Source: Sodalis glossinidius str. 'morsitans' (GTDB lineage: Bacteria; Pseudomonadota; Gammaproteobacteria; Enterobacterales; Enterobacteriaceae). From it: DNA of 64,000 nucleotides. The stretch covers positions 1,488,001-1,552,000 of the forward strand of contig NC_007712.1 of assembly GCF_000010085.1 (NCBI RefSeq). The letters run 5' to 3'. The notes beneath the pieces are model-generated. The model was not told the origin of the DNA, did no database searches, and worked only from the letters and a program-made list of their open reading frames with translations. The position numbers and the translations under genes were made by a program. Below are positions 44,996-53,412 of the stretch, piece by piece. Position 1 is the stretch's first letter, and each line of letters opens with the position of its first letter.

Positions 44996-45706
44996 TTACC
45001 AAAGGCGAGAAGTCCAAAATAAACGGCCAATAATATCTACTTCTTGCTCATCAAATTCTTCATCAGGGTACTCTAAACGATTAAAGCTACGTACTACAAT
45101 TTTTCCCTTAGGGCGCATGTATAGTTGTTTGATTCGCTTTAATCCATTGATGTTTATTGCATACACATCACCGTCATGAACATGTTTATTATTGCAATCA
45201 ATTGCAACACAAGTCCCATCAGGGATGAACGGCTCCATGCTATTTCCATGGGTTGTGAAGCATATGACGCCATGCCCTGAAGAATCAGCTCCCACTCTTC
45301 TTAATGTTGATTTTGAAAATCTTAATAAAAAACTGTTGTAATCAACATTTTCAAAACAACCGCCACCAGCGGCTAGTTCTATATCCTTATAGAACGGGAT
45401 CTCTACCTCATCATTGTTCAAAGGTGTTTTTCGGTCCCATGAGCCGATACGGCCCCATTCATCTTCTGGTGGCACTTCAGAATTATTGTTACTTGCAGCT
45501 TTAGTAGCTCCTTTCCCGTTGAGTAACCAATCTAGAGAGTATCCAAATAGAGTGCTTAATTTCTGAGCTGACTCTCGGCTTATGGCATTTCTTTTCAACC
45601 AGTTATGTAGAGTTTGTGGAGATACGTTTAATTTTTCAGCAAAGGCTCGCTGATTTAAGCCTTCCTGCGCCATCACATGCTTTAATCGTTCGGTAATATT
45701 ATTCAT
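44996..45706 (-). CDS. cI: CI-type repressor of the second immunity module
   Basis: ATG 45706 is preceded by GGAG at nine bases; an extension to 45763 is open but lacks a site. The 236-aa protein has HTH 'LNQRAFAEKLNVSPQTLHNW' and an S24 domain with 'TTHGNSMEPFIPDGTCVAID' (Ser) and 'NGLKRIKQLY' (Lys). A possible autocleavage Ala-Gly lies in 'IELAAGGGCF'. Its recognition helix differs from the first repressor, so the two modules should be heteroimmune. Intact. Confidence 0.88.
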   Translation of the reverse strand: MNNITERLKHVMAQEGLNQRAFAEKLNVSPQTLHNWLKRNAISRESAQKLSTLFGYSLDWLLNGKGATKAASNNNSEVPPEDEWGRIGSWDRKTPLNNDEVEIPFYKDIELAAGGGCFENVDYNSFLLRFSKSTLRRVGADSSGHGVICFTTHGNSMEPFIPDGTCVAIDCNNKHVHDGDVYAININGLKRIKQLYMRPKGKIVVRSFNRLEYPDEEFDEQEVDIIGRLFWTSRLW

Positions 45707-45759
45707 AGCTAGGTTCTCCGCATCTCTGCAAGTAGAGAGTAAACTTTTAGTTGATTTTA

Positions 45760-45842
45760 TCAATCACCATAGTGTTGACGGATTGGTGTTGGTGATATAA
45801 ACTTGGTGTTTACATAAGAACTAGACTCAACAGAGAGATATT
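45760..45842 (+). promoter_or_regulatory. Candidate right operator OR of the second module
   Basis: Between the divergent second cI and cro genes TTGGTGTT occurs at 45783 and 45803 (20 bases apart) and ATAGTGTT at 45769. The TTAGC sites of the first module are absent, consistent with different specificity. Operator limits are not certain. Confidence 0.45.
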
Positions 45843-46046
45843 TTGTTAACTCCATTAGATAAAGCTGTGCTTGCCGTAGGAGGCAGGCAAAAAACTCTTG
45901 CGGAACGCTTAGATATTTCTGCCCAAGCTGTATCTCAGATTAAAAAGAGAGGGGGGGGCACCTCCCCAAAAAAACGCATGAAAGACCTATTGGTTATTAT
46001 TGGATTGAAAATAGAAGAACTGTATCCAGATATTTTTAGTCACTAA
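45843..46046 (+). CDS. cro: Cro-like regulator of the second module
   Basis: TTG 45843 opens a 67-aa protein with 'MLTPLDKAVLAVGGRQKTLA' and HTH 'ERLDISAQAVSQIKKRGGGT', ending 'LKIEELYPDIFSH', as in YdaS/Cro proteins. A run of eight G inside the coding part (about 45951-45958) is a weak point for frameshifting but the frame is open to TAA 46046. Confidence 0.7.
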   Translation: MLTPLDKAVLAVGGRQKTLAERLDISAQAVSQIKKRGGGTSPKKRMKDLLVIIGLKIEELYPDIFSH

Positions 46047-46100
46047 AGGCACGGGCCCCACAGGTCATTAAACGGATTTTACAGTCTAACCAGCAGTACC

Positions 46101-46146
46101 CGCTCTTATAACAATCGGCATCCCGCCATACGTCGCTGAAAAGCGA
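46101..46146 (+). promoter_or_regulatory. nutR of the second module (boxA and boxB)
   Basis: CGCTCTTA (46101-46108) equals lambda boxA, and TCGCT-GAAA-AGCGA (46133-46146) is a perfect boxB hairpin with a GAAA loop. Both lie between cro and cII on the rightward transcript. Confidence 0.85.
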
Positions 46147-46231
46147 GCTTAAACATCCCACATCACAAACTACTGTGACAAGTTCACAGCTTCGTCACGT
46201 CTATCAATCATCACATTAGGGATTATCACCA

Positions 46232-46531
46232 ATGGTGAATGCAAAAACACGCAAAAATTCGGCTATCGAATTTATCAGCCGCCATCTTGTGGCTGCGGCC
46301 TATCAGGCAATCATTCGCGTTAAGCAAACGAACATCGCAAAAATACTTGGCGTCGCCGATTCAACCGTCCTACGCCGCTCTGAAAAGCTCACGGAGACGA
46401 TAGATATCTTAGCCGCCAGTGGTGTGCAGGATTTCGTCTTCGAGGGTGAGAAGAAGCTGCCGCTGGATGAATACCGCTACCTGCTTCGTTCAGCAATGAA
46501 GTTAGCACGGATTCATCTGGTAGGGACATAA
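46232..46531 (+). CDS. cII: CII-family activator
   Basis: The 99-aa protein starts 'MVNAKTRKNSAIEFISRHLV' and contains an HTH 'TNIAKILGVADSTVLRRSEK', as expected for lambdoid CII, which activates lysogeny promoters. It is complete, unlike the first copy. An oop-like terminator on the opposite strand follows directly. Leader sequences before both cII genes are nearly identical. Confidence 0.82.
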   Translation: MVNAKTRKNSAIEFISRHLVAAAYQAIIRVKQTNIAKILGVADSTVLRRSEKLTETIDILAASGVQDFVFEGEKKLPLDEYRYLLRSAMKLARIHLVGT

Positions 46532-46565
46532 GAAAACGCCTCCAACACGAGCATGCTGGAGGCGT
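46531..46565 (-). terminator. oop-like terminator between cII and O
   Basis: The nine-base stem ACGCCTCCA / TGGAGGCGT (46536-46565) followed, on the minus strand, by TTTTCTT is a terminator facing against cII. In lambda the oop RNA, antisense to the cII end, stops in the same interval. A minus-strand promoter was not identified. Confidence 0.6.
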
Positions 46566-46609
46566 GAGACATAGCGAAGATATTCGTAAGTAGCGGAGAA
46601 ATCAGAAAA

Positions 46610-47339
46610 ATGAGTATGTCATTGATGGCTAAGGCTATGAATATCAAAGTCGGTAACCCGATATGTAAACTGGTTCTCCTTAAGCTGGCTGATAATGCGA
46701 ATGATAAAGGGGAGTGCTGGCCTTCTTACCAGCATATAGCTGACCAATGTGAAATTGGCAGATCAACAGTTAAAAGCCATATCAGGGCACTCGAACAAAT
46801 GGGAATGCTGCGCAGGGCATTTCGCAAGAGCGGTGAGCTGAATCAATCCAATCTGTTTTATCTCACGCTCGACAATTCAGTTAAGCACCCCCCTGAAAAT
46901 AGTGTGGTAGGAGATGATCTAGGTCAGGAGCTGCCCCCATAACCAGTCACTCTTTTGAACCAGTTATGGAACCTAAAACCCCTTACCCCCTACCGGGGGC
47001 CTCTCCCCGGAACCGGCAGGAAAAAACCAAACCCCCAACCAAAACCTGACCAGCTTTCCACGCAGGACTATCAGGTAGCACTGGCAATCTACAACGACAC
47101 GGTAGCCGACAGACTCCCCCACGCTGTAGAGCTTAACGACAAGCGGCGCGAGGGTATCAAACGACTCATGGGTCAGCTGGCACGAAAAGACCTTCAGGGG
47201 TTCCGGGCCTACGTGGAGGCGTTTGTGACCCACGCGCCGCCGTTTTACTTCGGGGGACAATGACCGGGGCTGGACGGCCAATCTTGACTACCTGCTTCGT
47301 GTTGACACCCTGACCAAAGTCCGGGAGGGCACGCTGTGA
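46610..47339 (+). pseudogene. O: Replication initiator (O-like), broken
   Basis: ATG 46610 opens an HTH domain of phage replication proteins ('NPICKLVLLKLADNANDKGE', 'IADQCEIGRSTVKSHIRALE'). TAA at 46940-46942 ends it after 'GQELPP'. The same frame resumes ('TQDYQVALAIYNDTVADRLP', 'QGFRAYVEAFVTHAPPFYFG') until a G-run shift near 47255; the last part 'NDRGWTANLDYLLRVDTLTK' then 'VREGTL' is in the next frame, ending TGA 47339 and overlapping the helicase start by four bases. Order and ends are those of a lambdoid O-type protein. Confidence 0.75.
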
Positions 47340-48721
47340 CAGACCAGGAAATCGAAGCCAGTGTCATCGGTGGTCTGCTGCTAGGCGGTTACACGCCTGA
47401 TGCGGCGGATGTCCTCGCTACGCTGCTGGATGACGACGCTTTCACCGCCAGCCTGTACCGTGAGACGTTCCGCGAAATTCGGCGGCAGGCGAAAACCCGT
47501 GGCTTGATTGACGGGCTGATGGTGGGTGAGGCGATGGGGAGCGGCAACTTTGGCGCGGTGATGGAAACGGCGAAGAAGTGTCCCAGCGCAGCGAATCTCA
47601 AGGGGTATGCGCGGGTACTGGCAGACTATCAGCGTGTGCGGCGGGCGCTTCACGGCGTTGTTGGGCGATGGACTGGAGCAGATACGCCAATCCTCGAACC
47701 ATGAACGTGCGTTGGCAGTGATGGGGCAGGTGTTAGCCTCCCTGCGTGATATCGACTGCCCCGCCGACGAAGTCCGCCCAATGCATATCGACGAGCTGAT
47801 AGCCCCCTACACCGCGCTTTTGGAAAAGTGTCTGAAGAATGGGGAAGCCTCGGACTCATTGAAAACGGGCATTGAGGAATTGGATGACATTCTTGGTGGT
47901 ATCAATCCGGTGGACTTGGTGATTGTTGCCGCCCGTCCCGGCATGGGAAAGACTGAATTTGCCTTGAAGGTGGCGGAGGGTGTCGCTGCACAGCATACCA
48001 CACGCCAGATTGACACGGAGAACGGCGCGATAACTGAAATCGAACGCAAGGGTGTTTTGATTTTCTCGATGGAAATGGATGCGATGCAGGTTATCGAGCG
48101 CTCATTGGCGGGAGCCAGTCATCTCCCGGTTTCGACGCTACGCAAGCCTTGCCGGATGGATGACGGAGGTTGGGCAAGAGTATCTCAGGGACTTCGCCGC
48201 TTACAGGGGCTTGATGTTTGGGTCGTGGATGCATCATCACTGACCATCGAGCAGATACGAGCCATTTCTTACCGGCACAAGCTTGCCCACCCTGCGTTAT
48301 CGCTGATTATGGTCGATTATCTGGGTCTGATTGAGAAGCCACGAGCAGAGCGTAATGACCTTGCCGTCGCGCATATTTCCGGCAGCCTCAAGCGTATGGC
48401 GAAGGAGCTGAAAACGCCGGTGATGTCGCTAAGTCAGTTATCCAGAAACGTAGAGCAGCGCACCAATAAGCGGCCTACCTGTGCTGATTTAAGAGATTCA
48501 GGCAGCATTGAGCAGGACGCTCTGATAGCATCATCATGCTCTACCGCGATGCGGTGTACAACGAGAATAGTCCAGCGGCGAAATACGCTGAACTCATTGT
48601 CGCCAAAAACCGGTTTGGCACGCAGGGAACCGCTTATCAGGAATTTTCATTGCAGCCCTTTTTGTTTGGGTGGATAAATTCAGAGGTGGTTAATGGACAA
48701 AACACGCTTCCTGCTGCGTGA
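47336..48721 (+). pseudogene. DnaB-like replicative helicase, two frameshifts
   Basis: GTG 47336 overlaps the O-like stop. The N-terminal domain ('EASVIGGLLLGGYTPDAADV') is followed by a shift near 47640-47660, then the helicase core with Walker A 'VAARPGMGKTEFAL', 'VLIFSMEMDAMQVIERSLAG', Walker B-type 'SLIMVDYLGLIEK' and 'SLSQLSRNVEQRTNKRPTCA'. Another shift near 48535 returns to the first frame ('LYRDAVYNENSPAAKYAELI'). P22 gp12-type helicases replace host DnaB loading. Two single-base shifts inactivate it. Confidence 0.87.
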
Positions 48722-49130
48722 TGAACGAATACGAGAAAACCTGAAAGCGTTTATTGATTCACTCCCCACCGACGAACACCGCCCTCTCGAAATTACCATC
48801 AACGACAGCACAAGAAATTTGCCGCAGAACAATTTGTTTCATGCGCTATGCACCGATGTCTCTCGGCAAGTGTTGTGGGCAGATAAACCGCGTCCGCTTT
48901 TGGACTGGAAAGCGTTGTTCGTCTCAGGCCATGCCATCGCCACAGGCAGGCCGGGAGAAGTCGTTACAGGGCTGGAGGGGGAGTTTTGCAGCATCCGCGA
49001 GAGCACGGCTCAGATGGGCGTGAAGCGCATGAACAGTTTGATTGAGTACTCGCAAGTCTGGGCAGTGGGAAACGGCGTCAGGCTGTGGGAGGTGCGTTAT
49101 TCAGGGGATTATTTTGGGAGAGTCGGATGA
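48693..49130 (+). CDS. ninB: NinB recombination protein
   Basis: The 145-aa protein resembles lambda NinB (Orf), a recombination mediator that binds single-stranded DNA: 'MDKTRFLLRDERIRENLKAF', 'LPQNNLFHALCTDVSRQVLW', 'STAQMGVKRMNSLIEYSQVW'. It overlaps the helicase end and opens the nin region. Intact. Confidence 0.85.
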   Translation: MDKTRFLLRDERIRENLKAFIDSLPTDEHRPLEITINDSTRNLPQNNLFHALCTDVSRQVLWADKPRPLLDWKALFVSGHAIATGRPGEVVTGLEGEFCSIRESTAQMGVKRMNSLIEYSQVWAVGNGVRLWEVRYSGDYFGRVG

Positions 49131-49338
49131 AGAAGAGCTGTTTCAGGTATGACGGGTTAACCAGGAAGAGGCTGAACACCTCATCAGGCACTACGAAGGC
49201 AAGGATTATTGTGTTGTCAGGTCACTGAGCAGTAACCCGCAGTATTGGGATGTCGTCGTCACCCTTCGCGAACAGAAATACCTCAAACCAACGCCACGCT
49301 CAATGGTTAACAAAATGTGGAACTGGATATGGCACTAA
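49127..49338 (+). pseudogene. Small nin-region gene, broken
   Basis: A frame without a start reads 'EEAEHLIRHYEGKDYCVVRS', 'NPQYWDVVVTLREQKYLKPT', 'MVNKMWNWIWH' and ends at TAA 49338, overlapping the methylase start. An in-frame TGA lies near its beginning. It resembles small nin-region proteins of lambdoid phages; function unknown. Confidence 0.5.
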
Positions 49339-49827
49339 AATCAAACACCCGGCCAGAGCACAAAGATACATGGCGAACGCCGCACGAGGTCTTTCAGGCA
49401 TTGAATGCAGAGTTCGGGTTCTGCCTTGACGCTGCCGCCGACCACGATAATGCCCTGTGTCTCGACTATCTGACAAAAAGAGGATGATGCCCTGAGTTGC
49501 GATTGGCAGACTCGGGGTGCCATTTTCTGCAATCCCCCGTACAGCAATATCATGCCGTAGATGAAAAAGGCCGCCGAGCAGTGTGCGGTACAGCAGCAGA
49601 CTATCGTCATGCTTCTCCCTTCCGACACCTCGACGGCGTGGTTCGCTCAGGCACAGAAAACGGCAGATGAGGTGCGATTGTTGTTTATCAGCGCTGAAAC
49701 CGGCGAGAAGGGCAAGGCGGGTAACAGCAAGAGCAGCGTGTTGTTCATCTGGCGACCGTGGCGAACCACCTCAAAAGGGATGACTACGGTAAGGAAGCAG
49801 GCGCTGATGAGCCGAATATGGGGGTAG
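49329..49827 (+). pseudogene. dam: Phage DNA N-6-adenine methyltransferase (Dam), broken
   Basis: ATG 49329 opens 'RPEHKDTWRTPHEVFQALNA', typical of the phage Dam family (PF05869 type). A shift near 49483 is required to read 'DALSCDWQTRGAIFCNPPYS', which contains the catalytic NPPY. TAG at 49558-49560, at a Trp position, then stops the frame, which continues with 'MKKAAEQCAVQQQTIVMLLP' and 'VLFIWRPWR'. The enzyme would methylate GATC adenines. Confidence 0.85.
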
Positions 49828-49829
49828 GT

Positions 49830-50291
49830 ATGGCACTGAAACGAGATAAGCATGACGCGGTATTTTCTGAACTCGTCCGAGAAAGAACCAACTGGCAGTG
49901 CGATTACTGCGGTAACTATTTTCATCACGACCACGGTAATCTCCATTGCTCCCATTTCAAATCCCGCCGACACAAGGCGACCCGCTATCATCCCTTCAAC
50001 GCCTTTGCTCACTGTGCGGGCTGCCACCGCAAATTAGGAGAAGACCCGTATGAGTTTACGATGCACGCGAACATCACCTACGGAGAGATGACTATTGACC
50101 GCGTGGCGCATTTGGCAGCGATGCCAATACGCTTGAAGCCGTTGCAGATGGAGGAGATTTACCAGCACATGAAGGATGAACTCAAGCGCCTTAGGGAATT
50201 ACTGGCTGGCGGAAATATCTGGCGCATCGAGTTCACGCTACCGGATTGGTATCAGGAGGGCATTACCTATCGCATGGGGGAGGCAGCATGA
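49830..50291 (+). CDS. NinG-like recombination protein with zinc-binding HNH-type region
   Basis: The 153-aa protein has 'CDYCGNYFHHDHGNLHCSHF' and 'YHPFNAFAHCAGCHRKLGED', two Cys pairs around a His-rich core as in NinG/HNH-like phage nucleases. The C-terminal part is helical. ATG 49830 fits the conserved start; the frame overlaps the next gene by four bases. Position in the nin region supports a role in recombination. Intact. Confidence 0.65.
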   Translation: MALKRDKHDAVFSELVRERTNWQCDYCGNYFHHDHGNLHCSHFKSRRHKATRYHPFNAFAHCAGCHRKLGEDPYEFTMHANITYGEMTIDRVAHLAAMPIRLKPLQMEEIYQHMKDELKRLRELLAGGNIWRIEFTLPDWYQEGITYRMGEAA

Positions 50292-50446
50292 GACCACGAG
50301 GGCGGCTTACCGCGAGCGATATTCCGCTTGTCCGGGCGCTGCTGGCCTCCGGTATGCCGGTGGCGGAGGTGACGAGGAAATTCGAGGTTCGCAAGCAGAA
50401 CATCTACAGCATCAAAAACGGCAAAAGCTGGGGAGCGGTAAAATGA
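50288..50446 (+). CDS. Small helix-turn-helix phage protein
   Basis: ATG 50288 overlaps the upstream stop (ATGA). The 52-aa product has a resolvase-like HTH: 'LTASDIPLVRALLASGMPVA' then 'EVTRKFEVRKQNIYSIKNGK'. It overlaps the Q-like gene by four bases. Probably a nin-region DNA-binding protein. Confidence 0.6.
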   Translation: MRPRGRLTASDIPLVRALLASGMPVAEVTRKFEVRKQNIYSIKNGKSWGAVK

Positions 50447-51119
50447 ACATTGAGTGGGTGCGGGCCCGGGTCAGCTACGCGTTGGCGGATATTCGCCAAG
50501 TCAGGAACGGGCAGTTGGGCAATCTGGCGGATGATGACGCGGATAGAGACCTCGCGCTTCAACCGTAACCCTCCTCGCTTCTTGAGCTATACGAACGGGC
50601 GCATGGTCAGAGTGCCATCGTCGCCGGTGAAAGCGAAGCAAACGCGGGTAAAGGGCAAATCAGCCATTCTGATGCTTGAGTACGATTATTATCTCGTGCC
50701 CTGGCGTCGTGCCATCGGCGGCCTCGATGAGCCGTTGCAAGCGTGGATCCGGTATTGCTTGCTACAGTGATTACCGGTACCACGCTGAGCAGCTCAAGGT
50801 GCTGCCTTACGTGTGGCAGAAGTTCATTGAGCAGCAACCGGGGCGTATTTCCGGCAAGGTGAGGCAGCGCTTACAAGGGCTGGCGTTGCTCGCTGTGCAG
50901 GTGGTGGCACGGGAAATAGGTTGTCGCACGAATCTCTACACCTACGCCGAACTGGCGGATATGGTGGGGGTAACGGCTGATAAGGTACGAAGGCTATTGG
51001 CGCGCCTTGATGGCTGAAGTTTCTGTACTAGATGAATACGCACTGGATGAGCTGTATCAAAAACGAAAGGGGCTTATCGAGGTGAAAAAGAATTTGCAAA
51101 TGTTCGGTTTTTGCCTATA
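50443..51119 (+). pseudogene. Q: Q-like late antiterminator (DUF1133 type), frameshifted
   Basis: ATG 50443 opens 'MNIEWVRARVSYALADIRQV'. Shifts near 50545 and 50770 are needed for 'AILMLEYDYYLVPWRRAIGG', 'LPYVWQKFIEQQPGRISGKV', 'RQRLQGLALLAVQVVAREIG' and 'YTYAELADMVGVTADKVRRL'. The order matches DUF1133/Q-type antiterminators of lambdoid phages that switch on late genes. A last frame ends at TAA 51119. Confidence 0.7.
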
Positions 51120-51257
51120 ATTTGACTATAAATCTATATGATGTCTAAATTAAAGCTAAATCTCAGACACGTCAAACCGGTAGTTGGGAATTTTTACTTA
51201 TTGCTACCAATAGATATTTCATAATAATAAATACTACATATTAACTCATATTGGTAT

Positions 51258-51599
51258 ATGAATATTAATTTAAGTGGTAGTCTCTCCTCTGTGTCATCGC
51301 TGCAATCACCATCAAGAAATGAGAGAAATACTTCATGTGTGGGCGGAAATATTACAAATATCAGTAATAAATCTGTAAGATTCAATGATGGAATAATCTC
51401 TTATACAGTTGAAAAAGGTTTTCGTAGTAAAGAAAAATTGTCTGTATATGAAACAGAATATAGACGTGCTGTAGATAAGCAGGCAAAAGAATATGGATTA
51501 AGATGCGCATTTGGACATGACGAACCACATAAAGATCCATATCCCTATGATCATAGGGTTGGATTAAATAATATGATCGAGTATTCAAATAATCGTTGA
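51258..51599 (+). CDS. AT-rich cargo ORF of unknown function, 113 aa, possible secreted effector
   Basis: ATG 51258 lies in a region markedly richer in A+T than its neighbours. The product starts with a Ser/Asn-rich stretch ('MNINLSGSLSSVSSLQSPSR', 'NITNISNKSVRFNDG') and has a charged remainder ('YETEYRRAVDKQAKEYGLRC'). There is no membrane segment. It lies between Q and the lysis genes, where lambdoid phages carry cargo such as toxins, and has its own terminator. A Ser/Asn-rich start is typical of type III effectors, but this is only a hint. No family recognised. Confidence 0.5.
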   Translation: MNINLSGSLSSVSSLQSPSRNERNTSCVGGNITNISNKSVRFNDGIISYTVEKGFRSKEKLSVYETEYRRAVDKQAKEYGLRCAFGHDEPHKDPYPYDHRVGLNNMIEYSNNR

Positions 51600-51662
51600 T
51601 TCCGTTCGTAGCGTACTTACCTATTTGAATATACTGATGTTGCACTGATAAATCTCTTTTCA

Positions 51663-51689
51663 AGGCTACGCTCCGGCGTGGCCTTTTTC
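51663..51689 (+). terminator. Terminator after the cargo ORF
   Basis: AGGCTACG-CTCCGG-CGTGGCCT followed by TTTTCTT. It separates the cargo ORF from the lysis region. Confidence 0.7.
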
Positions 51690-51717
51690 TTGGCTGGAAT
51701 TTACAGAAGGAGCGAAC

Positions 51718-51897
51718 ATGCTATCCGCTATCTGCGCAAATTCGTCCATCACGCCTGCCATTCGTCCCTTCCCCGGTCGTACGGTGCTGAATCCGCTAGC
51801 GGGAAGTATTGCCAGTGTCCGCAACCGGGCGGTAGGCTTTGACAGAAAGCCCTCGTGCTGGTCGTCAGTTACGCACATTGGCCTCATTGCTTCGTAA
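51718..51897 (+). CDS. Small ORF, 59 aa, unknown
   Basis: ATG 51718 is preceded by AAGGAGCGAAC. The product 'MLSAICANSSITPAIRPFPG' to 'SVRNRAVGFDRKPSCWSSVT' resembles peptides seen over ash-like structured RNAs more than a folded protein. The opposite strand is also open (51666-51950). It may be a regulatory leader. Low confidence. Confidence 0.35.
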   Translation: MLSAICANSSITPAIRPFPGRTVLNPLAGSIASVRNRAVGFDRKPSCWSSVTHIGLIAS

Positions 51898-51988
51898 GGT
51901 AGTGCGTGTCTGCCAGGCCATCCCTGAAGCGTTGGCGACCCTGGCGTCATGCTGGGGGCGAACTAAAAACAGTCCATCAAAGCCGGAT

Positions 51989-52493
51989 ATGACTCGCACA
52001 CGCCTGATGACGAAGAAACCCCAAACGGCAGGGATACTGCGCTACCTTGACCATCTGGTTAAAGAGACGGATATCGGTTGGGCTGAAGTCAATCACGATA
52101 ATCCTGAGCGCCTGTGTGACCAGGTTGCCCGGCGCAACTTTAACCGCACAGTGCTGACGGCAGAGCTTGAAGGCCAGTCGTTTAACGCCTGTACCCGGAT
52201 GCTAGCGCATCTGGAAAGGGGATACGGCCAACCAACACCTTCGGGGTGTACTGGACTTCGCTGCCGAGCAGGTAGGGCAGACGGAGGAGGATCCGGTGAA
52301 AGTCTCTACCGTCTACAAGTACCCCGCCCTCGTTGAGGACGTCATCATCGCCTTGCACGAACGGCTGGGGCGCTACGATGTACTGGTTGACCCTGGCGCC
52401 TATATCCAGCGGCATAGTGAGCTGACTTCCAAGGACATCAAGGCGTTATCCTCTGTTGGCATTGGCGCCGACTTGTTGACAGCGAATGCCTGA
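51989..52493 (+). pseudogene. Phage gene of unknown function, frameshifted
   Basis: Two frames join to one protein: 'TAGILRYLDHLVKETDIGWA', 'NFNRTVLTAELEGQSFNACT' from about 51989, then after a shift near 52232 'LRGVLDFAAEQVGQTEEDPV', 'YKYPALVEDVIIALHERLGR', 'HSELTSKDIKALSSVGIGAD' to TGA 52493. Family not recognised; it lies between the cargo ORF and the holin. Confidence 0.5.
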
Positions 52494-52573
52494 TTGTATG
52501 GCTACCACTGTGTGGCTTTTTTCTGACCGATAGCCACCTCGTCCGGGGTGGCGCAATAACCCCAATAATACCC

Positions 52574-52747
52574 ATGGAAAAACTTACTACCGGCTCTGCC
52601 TACAGCTGGGCCCTTGTCACGTGCCTGCTGGGTGTGTTCTCGCTCAGTGAATGGGCATTGATTACCGGTATCGCCTGTACGCTGGCGACCTTCCTACTGA
52701 ACTGGATTTACCAGCACAAGGAATACCGTTTTAGGACGAAGCGCTAG
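52574..52747 (+). CDS. Holin
   Basis: A 57-aa protein with two hydrophobic helices ('WALVTCLLGVFSLSEWALIT', 'IACTLATFLLNWIY') and a char­ged basic tail ('QHKEYRFRTKR'), beginning 'MEKLTTGSAYSWA' like class II holins of phage 21 and P22 relatives. It precedes the endolysin by two bases. It would trigger lysis by letting the SAR-type endolysin act. Intact. Confidence 0.8.
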   Translation: MEKLTTGSAYSWALVTCLLGVFSLSEWALITGIACTLATFLLNWIYQHKEYRFRTKR

Positions 52748-52749
52748 CG

Positions 52750-53226
52750 ATGAATTCCGAGCTGCGTAACCGAGTGATAAAAGGCACAGCAGGCGGCGCT
52801 ATCGCCATGGCAACGGTACTCATCCAATGGCACGAAGGCGTGCGCTATACGCCCTACCGGGATTCCGGTGGTGTGTTGTCGGTCTGTTATGGGCATACCG
52901 GTAGCGATATCGTCCCCGGTAAACGCTATACCGCAGCTGAATGCCAGGCCCTACTGGAGAGTGATCTGAAAGCGGCAATGGCCGTCGTTGACGCCAATGT
53001 CACCGTACCACTGACTGAGAGCCAGAAGGTTGCACTCGCATCGTTTGTCTACAACGTCGGCAGAGGGGCGTTTGAGCGCTCGACGTTGCTGAAGACGCTG
53101 AACGCTGGAGACAGGGCCGGTGCCTGTGATGAGATGCGGCGCTGGAAGTATGTTGACGGCAAAGTATCTAAGGGCCTAGTTAGTCGGCGGGCGGTAGAGC
53201 GCGAGCTTTGTCTGAAGCCTCTGTAA
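52750..53226 (+). CDS. Endolysin, glycoside hydrolase 24 lysozyme
   Basis: The 158-aa protein resembles R21/RrrD lysozymes. A weakly hydrophobic N-terminal helix (about 12-27) looks like a signal-arrest-release anchor. 'WHEGVRYTPYRDSGGVLSVC' contains catalytic Glu29 and Asp38; Ser44 stands where the family has Thr. 'FVYNVGRGAFERSTLLKTLN' and 'GLVSRRAVERELC' follow. It cleaves peptidoglycan at lysis. Only the holin/endolysin pair of the late region is fully preserved. No Rz/Rz1 seen. Confidence 0.88.
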   Translation: MNSELRNRVIKGTAGGAIAMATVLIQWHEGVRYTPYRDSGGVLSVCYGHTGSDIVPGKRYTAAECQALLESDLKAAMAVVDANVTVPLTESQKVALASFVYNVGRGAFERSTLLKTLNAGDRAGACDEMRRWKYVDGKVSKGLVSRRAVERELCLKPL

Positions 53227-53247
53227 TTCTTTAATTCAAATCAATGA

Positions 53248-53272
53248 GCCTCGGCATCGCCCGGGGCTTTTT
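53248..53272 (+). terminator. Terminator after the endolysin
   Basis: GCCTCGG-CATCGC-CCGGGGC (one G-T pair) followed by five T, about 20 bases after the endolysin stop. Confidence 0.55.
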
Positions 53273-53412
53273 CATCGGTGCAGTGCATGCACCCATCACA
53301 CGTCGGACCTTGTTTAGGAATGAGCCTTTGAGGAAGCAGCTGGCGAGTGCTGCCTTCGACGGGCTGATTTCCTATGCATCAAAGGTTCATTACCTAAGTA
53401 AGGATAAGAACT

